Assembly: GCA_030622375.1 (NCBI GenBank)
Contig: JAUXGC010000003.1
Coordinates: forward strand, 1 to 27,641
DNA length: 27,641 nucleotides
Direction of reading: 5' to 3'
From: Sulfurovum sp.
GTDB lineage: Bacteria; Campylobacterota; Campylobacteria; Campylobacterales; Sulfurovaceae
Shown: positions 9,483-16,013 of the stretch, piece after piece
How positions within the stretch are numbered: the first letter of the stretch is position 1
Layout: each line of letters starts with the position of its first letter
Position numbers and translations under genes: made by a program
The notes under the pieces: generated by a model
The model's database searches: none
Seen by the model: the letters and a program-made list of their open reading frames with translations, nothing else
Told to the model about the DNA's origin: nothing

Positions 9483-10349
9483 ATGCCAAAAACTATCCAA
9501 CTAGCCCATTCCCCAGATGCTGATGATATATTTATGTACTATGCCATTAAATTTGGTTGGGTAGATACCAAAGGTTATGAGTTTGAAAATATCGGACTAG
9601 ACATAGAAACGCTTAATGTGGAGGCACTTAAAGGTACTTATGATGTCTCTGCCATCTCTTTTGGTATGTACCCGCTCATCAAGGAAGAGTACGCACTGCT
9701 TCGCACTGCTGTCAGTTTTGGTGAAGGGTATGGTCCAAAACTCATACGCCGTAAAGATAAAAAACTCAAGCGCAATTTTAAGGTAGCTCTTTCTGGAAAA
9801 TATACAACCAATGCAATGCTTTTTAGGATTTACTACCCAGATGCAAGACCAATATATATGGATTTTCTTGAGATAGAAGAAGCCGTTGTTTCAGGTAAGG
9901 TTGATGCAGGTGTTCTCATACATGAGTCCATCTTAGATTTTGACGAAAGTTTAGAGGTAGAAAAAGAAGTTTGGGACATTTGGGTGGAGTTAGCAGGCAA
10001 AGGACTGCCTTTGCCTTTAGGTGGCATGGCCGTACGAAGAAGTTTACCTCTTAACCGTGCTATAGATATAGAGAATATTCTCATAAATGGTGTTAAAGTG
10101 GCCAATGATAGAAAAGAGGAACTCTGCGCCAAACTTGAGGAAGATAATCTTGTACGTATCTCCTCTGATATGTTAAAAAAATATCTAGACATGTATGCCT
10201 CAGATGAGTCCGTTGAACTCTCAGAACTACAACTCAAAGCACTAGACACACTTTATGAGATAGGTTTTAAGCATAAAATGTGGGATATGCATATAAAAAC
10301 AGAAGATTATCTGATACCTAAAGAGTATGAAGCATTGCGGAATAGCTAG
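9483..10349 (+). CDS. mqnD: MqnA/MqnD-superfamily menaquinone biosynthesis protein (MqnD-like)
   Basis: A 288-residue cytoplasmic protein of the periplasmic-binding-protein fold used by MqnA and MqnD in the futalosine route to menaquinone. The N-terminal HSPDADD (9-15) corresponds to the substrate-loop motif of MqnD-like proteins; YDVSAISFGMYPL and the later VDAGVLIHE (about residues 140-148) fit the same fold. MqnD cleaves cyclic de-hypoxanthine futalosine to 1,4-dihydroxy-6-naphthoate. Campylobacterota use this pathway for the menaquinone on which their respiration depends. Assignment to MqnD rather than MqnA or another member of the superfamily is by resemblance only. murB begins at the next base after its stop. 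Confidence 0.65.
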   Translation: MPKTIQLAHSPDADDIFMYYAIKFGWVDTKGYEFENIGLDIETLNVEALKGTYDVSAISFGMYPLIKEEYALLRTAVSFGEGYGPKLIRRKDKKLKRNFKVALSGKYTTNAMLFRIYYPDARPIYMDFLEIEEAVVSGKVDAGVLIHESILDFDESLEVEKEVWDIWVELAGKGLPLPLGGMAVRRSLPLNRAIDIENILINGVKVANDRKEELCAKLEEDNLVRISSDMLKKYLDMYASDESVELSELQLKALDTLYEIGFKHKMWDMHIKTEDYLIPKEYEALRNS

Positions 10350-11126
10350 ATGTTTTTAAAAACTATAGACTTCTCCAAATACTCAAGCATCAAAATAGGA
10401 CAACCCACAGAAGTGCTTATGATAGAAAATGGTGATAAAATACCTACAGATAGATACCTCATCGGGGGAGCAAACAACCTTTTAATCTCACCAACTCCTC
10501 CGCCTCTTATGATGTTAAGTAAAGATTTTGCAACCATAGAGCAAAAAGATGGCGTACTTACCATAGGTGCTGCTATGCCTACAGGTCGCATAGTATCATA
10601 TGCTAAAAAATATAACATATCAGGTTTTGAATTTTGCTCTAAACTTCCAGGGACTCTGGGTGGGATGTTGGCAATGAATGCTGGAGTAAAAGAGTATGAG
10701 ATATTTAATATCTTGCATTCCATTAAAATAGACGGAGAGTGGATCTTAGCTAAAGAGATAGAGCATGGCTATCGTTTTGCAAAATTAAATGGTATTGCTA
10801 CCCATGCACAATTTAAAGTCAAAAAAGATTTTAACCAGTCTTTGCTTGATGAACTACTTAATTTACGCTCCAATCAGCCTCTTAACCCAAGTGCCGGTTC
10901 TGTTTTTAAAAATCCGAAAGATGATTATGCTGGTCGACTTATAGAGGCAATAGGATTAAAAGGTCATAAAAAAGGTGATATGGAGTGGAGTGGAATTCAT
11001 GCAAATTTTTTGGTAAATTTAGGCAGTGGAACATTTGAAGATGCTAAGTACCTAATTGATTTAGCCAAAAAAAGAGTTTTTAACGAGTTTTGCATAGAAC
11101 TACAAGAGGAAATTAAAATCCTCTAA
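10350..11126 (+). CDS. murB: UDP-N-acetylenolpyruvoylglucosamine reductase
   Basis: A 258-residue FAD enzyme that reduces UDP-GlcNAc-enolpyruvate to UDP-MurNAc with NADPH. FAD-binding segments are LIGGANNLLIS (37-47) and LPGTLGGMLAMNAG (99-112). AGSVFKNP (182-189) contains S184, the equivalent of the catalytic serine of E. coli MurB, and the C-terminal LQEEIKIL holds the expected acidic residue. It is clearly shorter than E. coli MurB (342), as in Helicobacter and Campylobacter. The start codon abuts the stop of the MqnD-like gene, so translation is probably coupled. murB close to recA is also seen in Campylobacter. Confidence 0.93.
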   Translation: MFLKTIDFSKYSSIKIGQPTEVLMIENGDKIPTDRYLIGGANNLLISPTPPPLMMLSKDFATIEQKDGVLTIGAAMPTGRIVSYAKKYNISGFEFCSKLPGTLGGMLAMNAGVKEYEIFNILHSIKIDGEWILAKEIEHGYRFAKLNGIATHAQFKVKKDFNQSLLDELLNLRSNQPLNPSAGSVFKNPKDDYAGRLIEAIGLKGHKKGDMEWSGIHANFLVNLGSGTFEDAKYLIDLAKKRVFNEFCIELQEEIKIL

Positions 11127-11167
11127 AGTTCTATCACTATCATGCAACTATATTATAAAATAGTATA

Positions 11168-11727
11168 CTAAATTTTTCTGCTGTGACAAGATTCTAGTGC
11201 CCTAGTCTTCTTGCATCCTTGCAACTCTTTTAACTCTGGGGTGTCATAGCAACGAACACATCTAATGTAGTTAGACTGTCCAACTAGGCGCTCATATCGA
11301 TATGCATCAGCTGGAAAAACTACATAATTTTTACCAGATGATGCCAAGGTAGATGTCCAAAAATCTCCATCTCTAAAGTAAGCAAACCTTTGTCCTGGCA
11401 CTCTATGTATTGCTTGTAACTCATCTGAAGTAGGCAGTCTCCAGTCAGCAAACCCCATATAGTTCAAATTACGACAATAGTTCACAGCATAATTTGCTTT
11501 GCAGATTTACCTACCGAGTGCTCTCGTTTATACGCGCCATCTTCTGCATCTACATATGCTTCATCTTGCCACATAAGGTGTGTACTTCTTTCCGCATATA
11601 CCTTATTGGTCTTGCAGTTTTCATTTGTTATCTCTGCTGCACTAGACATACTCGGATACAAATCTCCTCCAGCCATCAAAAACATAACAGAACATAACAT
11701 AGATACCGTTACAACAATTTTCTTCAT
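11168..11727 (-). pseudogene. Frameshifted DUF1566 (Lcl C-terminal domain) exported protein
   Basis: Two adjacent frames together give one exported DUF1566-type protein. The first (11727-11482) has a signal peptide (about residues 1-19) and the domain start HLMWQDEAYVDAEDGAY, then stops shortly after SVGKSAKQIML. The second frame (11485-11168) continues with VNYCRNLNYMGFADWRLPTSDEL, WTSTLASSG and YIRCVRC, the usual middle and end of the domain. A one-base insertion (or two-base loss) near 11485 would restore one protein of about 185 residues. The frames overlap as GTGA, so coupled translation of a split protein is conceivable, but only the first part would be exported. AGAGGGAG precedes the ATG. 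DUF1566 function is unknown. Sequencing error is possible. Confidence 0.75.
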
Positions 11728-11763
11728 TTAGTCTCCCTCTAAAAATATTATTTTACATATGAT

Positions 11764-11769
11764 AGTATA
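11764..11769 (-). promoter_or_regulatory. Candidate -10 box of the DUF1566 gene
   Basis: TATACT on the minus strand about 37 bases before the ATG at 11727, in the 83-base gap after the downstream L,D-transpeptidase gene. Confidence 0.4.
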
Positions 11770-11810
11770 ATTTACATCAATTTATAGAGAAATTCTAGAA
11801 AAAATTTAAT

Positions 11811-12398
11811 TTATGCGTGAATCTCTATTTTTATGCCATTTTGAACTGCACTCCAAAGCTTGTCTATCGCCGCATTAGGTATTGCCATACAACCTTCGGT
11901 CCAGTCATTTGCCAGCGTATAGTTGTCACCACGCCCATCTGCATTCCACTTTGGTTGCCCATGAATAGTTATATAACCTCCAGGGTTAACTCCTCGTGCA
12001 GAAGCTCTAGCCATATCTGATGCATTAGGATAGGATATCATTAAAGATTTATAGAGTCTTGAGTCACACTTTTTTCTTACTATCGCGTAAGTGCCTTCGG
12101 GTGTTCTGTAGTCACCCGCTTGTACTTTATCTCCTTTATCTCCATTTTTTCCCAAAGAGATACGAAATTCATCTATTAATTTACCATTTTTATATGTGTA
12201 CATTTTTCTTTTTGATTTATAAACTACAATTTTATCTATTTTGTTACCATGGTCAATCTCTGCTCCTCTTGATAGTTCCTTAATGCACTCTCTGACTTTA
12301 TAAGGTGTTTTATCTAATTTACCATATGTAGGCTTTTTCTCACACCCAGACATAAACAATATTAACCCTATCCCAAGCAGTAAAACTTTAAATCTCAT
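11811..12398 (-). CDS. L,D-transpeptidase (YkuD) family lipoprotein, copy 1
   Basis: A 195-residue YkuD-domain protein. The N-terminus is a lipoprotein signal with lipobox FMSGC (acylated C19). The catalytic pattern is ITIHGQP with H146, and WTEGCMAI with nucleophile C170. GDYRTPEGTYAI (95-106) is also typical. Family members form 3-3 crosslinks in peptidoglycan, attach proteins to it or trim stems; in Helicobacter and Campylobacter, YkuD enzymes (Csd6/Pgp2) set cell shape as L,D-carboxypeptidases. Which of these applies cannot be told. AGGAG lies six bases before the ATG. It shares most motifs with the copy at 12821-13399 (for example GDYRTPEG, PKWNA, W/L-xxAV), so the pair arose by duplication. 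Confidence 0.88.
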   Translation of the reverse strand: MRFKVLLLGIGLILFMSGCEKKPTYGKLDKTPYKVRECIKELSRGAEIDHGNKIDKIVVYKSKRKMYTYKNGKLIDEFRISLGKNGDKGDKVQAGDYRTPEGTYAIVRKKCDSRLYKSLMISYPNASDMARASARGVNPGGYITIHGQPKWNADGRGDNYTLANDWTEGCMAIPNAAIDKLWSAVQNGIKIEIHA

Positions 12399-12422
12399 CT
12401 TCTTCTCCTGTCTTTTAATTTT

Positions 12423-12809
12423 TTAACCCCAATCTTCATTTTCATGCTGCAACTTATGTTTATCTTTTTTGTACGATATAGCATTTTTTAATTTTTGCAA
12501 ACGATTAAGATTAGTCATCTCTGCATCTCTCATGTCATCAAGAGTCTTATCGGAAAAAAAGTCTGCCAAACATGTTTGCTGATACACTCTCTCTATATAC
12601 TCTTTAAGTTCCCGATGATACTCTGAGTCAAGATGCACCTCTGTTCTCTCGTCAAGTTTTGCTTTAAGCTGTTTAAATTTTACCATAAAACTATGAGAAG
12701 AGACGTAATTATCTCGAAACATACGAAAAAGATTTGTGCCTATTTTTTCTAATTGGGCAATATACTTTTGGCGATTAAATTTATCTATCTGCTTTTGTGT
12801 ATATCTAAT
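12423..12809 (-). CDS. Unknown 128-residue helical protein, probable ATT start
   Basis: Not recognised. An ATG at 12722 would give 99 residues, but it has no ribosome site and the frame stays open upstream with coding-like sequence (for example QKQIDKFNRQKYIAQLEKIG). No ATG, GTG or TTG occurs in that extension. An ATT at 12809 has AAAGGA exactly seven bases upstream, overlapping the stop codon of the preceding L,D-transpeptidase gene. The product is soluble, charged and helical, with no signal peptide, and ends in NEDWG. It sits between two L,D-transpeptidase genes in one tight run (11-base gap before, 24-base gap after), suggesting a cell-envelope connection, though a cytoplasmic location is more likely. 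A frameshift or sequence error in a lost ATG is the alternative. Confidence 0.6.
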   Translation of the reverse strand: MRYTQKQIDKFNRQKYIAQLEKIGTNLFRMFRDNYVSSHSFMVKFKQLKAKLDERTEVHLDSEYHRELKEYIERVYQQTCLADFFSDKTLDDMRDAEMTNLNRLQKLKNAISYKKDKHKLQHENEDWG

Positions 12810-12816
12810 AGTTTTA

Positions 12817-12822
12817 TCCTTT
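12817..12822 (-). promoter_or_regulatory. Ribosome binding site deciding the ATT start
   Basis: AAAGGA on the minus strand, seven bases before ATT at 12809 and overlapping the TAA of the upstream gene. It has the same spacing as the sites of recA and the TelA gene in this window. Confidence 0.55.
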
Positions 12823-13399
12823 ATCGTATAATAACTGGTACACCTTCACGTACAGCGTACCATAGTTGATTCATTGCACTATTTGTTACTGCCATACAAC
12901 CTCTTGTCCAATTACGGGAAAGAGTATATTGATCTCCCTCTCCATTAGCATTCCACTTTGGTTGTGCGTGAATAGTGATATCTCCTCCAGGATCAAGACC
13001 CTTCTTATTGGCTATTTTTACATCCTCCGTACTCGGATATGAAATACAAAGTGAGCGATAATATTTTGGGGAACAGAGTTTGCGATGAAGCCAAAATGTT
13101 CCTTCTGGAGTTCTATAATCGCCTTTTTGCTCTTTATGCCCTATAGAGTTTTTTCCTAAAGAAATGGGGAGAATATTTTGTATTTTATTGTCTTTATACA
13201 GATACATTTTGCGCTCTTTTTTCTCAACTATAATAAAATCTATGCTTCCCTTTTCTATATAGTCATCTGCATTCAATAGCTCTTTTTTGCACTCATCTAA
13301 ACTATAATATTGACTCTCCTGCACTTTAGTAGGTTTACTGCAACCAACAAAGAGAAAAATCATAATAATATATAAAATAATTTTATCGTATATAAACAT
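12821..13399 (-). CDS. L,D-transpeptidase (YkuD) family lipoprotein, copy 2
   Basis: A 192-residue paralogue of the protein at 11811-12398. The lipoprotein signal ends in LFVGC (acylated C20). Catalytic H144 lies in ITIHAQP and nucleophile C168 in WTRGCMAV; GDYRTPEGTF is shared. It is probably anchored in the inner or outer membrane facing the periplasmic peptidoglycan. No ribosome site precedes the ATG, and a TGTTACAAT extended -10 lies only six bases upstream, so the transcript may begin at or next to the start codon. A second in-frame ATG twelve codons later would leave too short a signal peptide. First gene of a three-gene run. Confidence 0.86.
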   Translation of the reverse strand: MFIYDKIILYIIMIFLFVGCSKPTKVQESQYYSLDECKKELLNADDYIEKGSIDFIIVEKKERKMYLYKDNKIQNILPISLGKNSIGHKEQKGDYRTPEGTFWLHRKLCSPKYYRSLCISYPSTEDVKIANKKGLDPGGDITIHAQPKWNANGEGDQYTLSRNWTRGCMAVTNSAMNQLWYAVREGVPVIIR

Positions 13400-13405
13400 A
13401 ATAAG

Positions 13406-13411
13406 ATTGTA
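13406..13411 (-). promoter_or_regulatory. Extended -10 of the L,D-transpeptidase cluster
   Basis: TGTTACAAT on the minus strand: TACAAT with a TGN extension, ending six bases before the ATG at 13399. A start 6-7 bases downstream of the box would give a leaderless message. Confidence 0.45.
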
Positions 13412-13476
13412 ACAAAAATGGAAGAAAAGGTAAAGATATAGTAGGATAAAAGTAGTTAGGGTTAAAAAAGGTTTAG

Positions 13477-13500
13477 TTCAAAGTCTTTTTAGACTTTGAA
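13477..13500 (-). terminator. Hairpin terminator after tpx
   Basis: TTCAAAGTCT and AGACTTTGAA are perfect 10-base arms around a 4-base loop, seven bases after the tpx stop on the minus strand. CTAAACC then TTTTTT follows, so the U tract is displaced by a few bases. Confidence 0.65.
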
Positions 13501-13507
13501 TTTGTGA

Positions 13508-14023
13508 CTATAGTGCTGCTTTTGCTGCTGCAAGAGCTTCTTCATAGTTAGGCTCTTCTGTGATTTCTGGAACAACTTGTTTATAAGTAATTTTTCCATC
13601 TTTGCCAATTACAAAAATAACTCTAGCAGATATACCAGCTAAAGGACCATCAGCCAATAAAACACCATAAGCGTTAACGAAGTCTTTGTTTCTGAAATCA
13701 GAACATACTTTGATGTTATCAATTCCAGCTGCACCACACCATCTAGCTGCTGCAAATGGTAAATCCAAAGATACTGTGATTACTTCTATACCGTCAAGAG
13801 ATGCCGCTTCTGTATTAAATCTTCTAGTCTCTGCATCACATGTACCTGTATCTAATGATGGCACTGCAACTACCAATTGAACTTTACCTTCTCCACCAAT
13901 TTGCTCATCTTGAAGCATTGGGTCACAGTTTACTACTGTTACTACTGGAGCTGTATCACCTACGTTAATTTCTGTACCTGCTAGGTTACATACGATGTCA
14001 TTTTTAAATGTTACTGTTGCCAT
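13508..14023 (-). CDS. tpx: Thiol peroxidase
   Basis: A 171-residue atypical two-cysteine peroxiredoxin that reduces H2O2 and alkyl hydroperoxides using thioredoxin. The peroxidatic cysteine is C62 in PSLDTGTCDAETRRFN and the resolving cysteine C96 in ARWCGAAGID, matching E. coli Tpx C61 and C95. FRNKDFVNAYGVLLADGPLAG is the family's conserved C-terminal half. Three further cysteines (12, 33, 107) are unusual but not at catalytic positions. AAAGGA before the ATG is a good ribosome site, and an own promoter with perfect TATAAT lies at 14055-14060. It may also receive read-through from the respiratory run upstream. Confidence 0.95.
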   Translation of the reverse strand: MATVTFKNDIVCNLAGTEINVGDTAPVVTVVNCDPMLQDEQIGGEGKVQLVVAVPSLDTGTCDAETRRFNTEAASLDGIEVITVSLDLPFAAARWCGAAGIDNIKVCSDFRNKDFVNAYGVLLADGPLAGISARVIFVIGKDGKITYKQVVPEITEEPNYEEALAAAKAAL

Positions 14024-14054
14024 TTAATATCCTTTAAATAATTTTGATAGATGA

Positions 14055-14060
14055 ATTATA
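14055..14060 (-). promoter_or_regulatory. tpx promoter (-10 TATAAT)
   Basis: Perfect TATAAT on the minus strand about 31 bases before the tpx ATG. A small dyad, GTTAC-TTT-GTAAC (14111-14123), lies some 50 bases further upstream, just past the end of the preceding gene. It could be an operator or a weak hairpin. Confidence 0.55.
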
Positions 14061-14134
14061 TCTCAAATCAGATAAAAATAGTCTTAATTAAAATATTTTT
14101 AAAATTTGCTGTTACTTTGTAACTTATAGTAGCA

Positions 14135-14527
14135 CTAAATATTTACGATGGCTTTAGACCATTTTTCCATTGTGGCATTTGCCTCAGGATTTGGTGCCTC
14201 TAAAAAACTTATTACAAACCTGTCAGGCATCTGTGCTATCCCTATGGATCTAGGTCTTACAGCCAGTACTTCTGGGTTGGGCAATACTTTTCCAAAACAA
14301 CATATAATATTTTTGGCATCTTTAATGTCTTCTGAAATTTTCCCTGCCTCAAGATTTCTAGTATGAGTATAATGGTCAAACTCTCCAATATACACAGCGA
14401 TAGGATGTGCTACTATCTCCTGCTTTAAATAATTTATAATTTCATCTACACTTTTATATGTTGTCTCATTATTAAATACCTCAATAGTAAATACCGGATA
14501 TTTTTCCATAACAGTTATTTGTTTCAT
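14135..14527 (-). CDS. Unknown 130-residue cytoplasmic protein
   Basis: Function not recognised; it looks like a conserved Campylobacterota hypothetical. There is no signal peptide or membrane segment. The sequence alternates strands and helices: an N-terminal TVMEKYPVFTIEVFN, the middle VYIGEFDHYTHTRNLEAG with several histidines, then KNIICCFGKVLPNPEVLAVRPRSIGIAQM with a vicinal C76-C77 pair, and FVISFLEAPNPEAN. A ligand- or metal-binding role is possible, but nothing decides it. It follows the SQR/NDH-2-like flavoprotein by 37 bases on the same strand and precedes tpx, so a redox connection is suggested by context only. The ribosome site is weak (AAAGAG about 11 bases upstream). Confidence 0.75.
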   Translation of the reverse strand: MKQITVMEKYPVFTIEVFNNETTYKSVDEIINYLKQEIVAHPIAVYIGEFDHYTHTRNLEAGKISEDIKDAKNIICCFGKVLPNPEVLAVRPRSIGIAQMPDRFVISFLEAPNPEANATMEKWSKAIVNI

Positions 14528-14564
14528 TTGTAAGTTATCTCTTTATTGGTTATAAATTTAAGCA

Positions 14565-15743
14565 CTATATACTAGGAATTCTAGGTATTTTGCCAAGCTT
14601 AGAGTTTTTACAATACCAACCCCAACCTTTTTTCATCCAATGTCCTACAATAGGTAGAGGAATCATCTTCCCTCTCTTATCATCTCTATAGACAAATGCT
14701 GCACCATTTCCAGTGTCCATTATACATAAGATATTAAGATGTCCCATGTAACTCTTTTTTGAGTCGATTCTCTGGGCATGTTGAAATATGTTATATGCCA
14801 CATTTTTAGCCATTACCTCAGCAACATGACCCTGCTTCGCTTTCCAATCTGGACCCATAAGTGCCACAGAATCACCAATAGCATAAATGCCCTCAAAGCC
14901 TTCTACTTCATTATATTCATTTGTCACAACAAACCCTGCCTCGCTCAAAGGCAAGCCAGATTTAGAGACAATACCATGCCCTGTACCTGCTGAGATAAAC
15001 ATGGTAAGGTCAGACTCTATTTTTGTCCCATCTTCAAAATTAATTCCATCTTCATCAAACGAAGTTATTTTGGAACCAACTTTTTGATTTATATTTGTCA
15101 TCTTAAACATTTTATTCATCATCACGAGTGCTTTTTCACCCATCTTCATGCCTGGTTTTTCCATAGGAGCAAAGAATGTAAGTTCAAAATTCTCTCGTAT
15201 CTCTTTTCTTTTTAAGTAAGTATTTACATTAAAAAGTACTTCAAAAGCAGGACCACCACGCACGGCTGAAGCATCTTTGGGGTTTCCACCAAAACCCATA
15301 GCAATTTTTCCAGAACCTTTAAGCACCAATGCATCTAAACGTTTATAAAGCTCTGTTGCTTCCTCTGGTTTCCCACAGATAGAGAGGGTGTGCTCCATCC
15401 CTTTATGTTGCATTTTATCTTGTCCAAGTGCCACAACAATATAGTCGTATTCATCTAAGATGCGGCCACTCTCCAGAGTAACCTTTTTTTCTTTGGCTTC
15501 TATTTTCGTTACAGAATCAATGATCACCTTAAACCCATGTGCAAAAGCCAGCTTATCCAAAGGTACAGATACATCATCTTTCGTTACTTCCCCTGTAGGA
15601 ATCCAGATAGAGGTAGGATAAATATAGAAATAGTCTCTATCACTCACAAGCGTAACTTCAATTTCTTGTTTCCTGAGGTATATAGCTGCTTCTACGCCGG
15701 CAAAACCACCGCCCAATACTAAAACTTTTGTACAACTCAGCAT
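14565..15743 (-). CDS. FAD-dependent oxidoreductase of the SQR / NDH-2 family
   Basis: A 392-residue flavoprotein. The FAD dinucleotide fold VLVLGGGFAGVEAA is at 7-20 and the second FAD segment GIYAIGDSVAL at 285-295. DYFYIYPTSIWIPTGE is the stretch seen in sulfide:quinone oxidoreductase (SQR) and flavocytochrome c relatives. SQR uses three cysteines; here C123 (SICGKPEEA) and C340 (LCIMDTGNGA) sit near the first and last, but the middle one, normally just before the GPAxE motif, is absent (AVRGGPAFE, 160-168). Classical SQR chemistry is therefore doubtful; a different sulfur acceptor or NADH substrate is possible. A membrane-binding amphipathic C-terminus (HWMKKGWGWYC) suggests quinone reduction at the inner membrane. 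GAGG lies six bases before the ATG. It belongs to the ccoG run. Confidence 0.75.
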   Translation of the reverse strand: MLSCTKVLVLGGGFAGVEAAIYLRKQEIEVTLVSDRDYFYIYPTSIWIPTGEVTKDDVSVPLDKLAFAHGFKVIIDSVTKIEAKEKKVTLESGRILDEYDYIVVALGQDKMQHKGMEHTLSICGKPEEATELYKRLDALVLKGSGKIAMGFGGNPKDASAVRGGPAFEVLFNVNTYLKRKEIRENFELTFFAPMEKPGMKMGEKALVMMNKMFKMTNINQKVGSKITSFDEDGINFEDGTKIESDLTMFISAGTGHGIVSKSGLPLSEAGFVVTNEYNEVEGFEGIYAIGDSVALMGPDWKAKQGHVAEVMAKNVAYNIFQHAQRIDSKKSYMGHLNILCIMDTGNGAAFVYRDDKRGKMIPLPIVGHWMKKGWGWYCKNSKLGKIPRIPSI

Positions 15744-15801
15744 TTAGAACCTCGTTTGTATTGAATTTTAATTCTTATCATGCTCTCTTCCTTTGTGTCA
15801 A

Positions 15802-16002
15802 TTAATGTTTGAGCATACCCGCATTATGAGAGACATCAAGTTCATCAGATACACTTGAATTTGCACTAATGATAGTATATACAGCACCGATAAGAAGCCC
15901 AGAAAGAATCACTATCCAGATAGTCATTCTTTTTTCTTTGCTCTCTTTGCCATTATAATCTTCTATCGTATCTAATGTTGGTTCTAAATTTTCCATTTTC
16001 AT
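15802..16002 (-). CDS. Small single-span membrane protein next to CcoG
   Basis: Sixty-six residues: an acidic N-terminal stretch of about 25, one transmembrane helix (about 27-46, TIWIVILSGLLIGAVYTIIS), and a short polar tail ending in a histidine-containing NAGMLKH. The family is not recognised. It starts 11 bases after ccoG with AAGGG eight bases before the ATG, so it is clearly translated with it. Small bitopic proteins (CcoQ, CcoS, CcoH-like) commonly accompany cbb3 oxidase assembly genes, so an assembly or stability role is a reasonable inference but not shown. An alternative ATG two codons later is less well spaced. Confidence 0.7.
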   Translation of the reverse strand: MKMENLEPTLDTIEDYNGKESKEKRMTIWIVILSGLLIGAVYTIISANSSVSDELDVSHNAGMLKH

Positions 16003-16013
16003 ACTTTTTTCCC

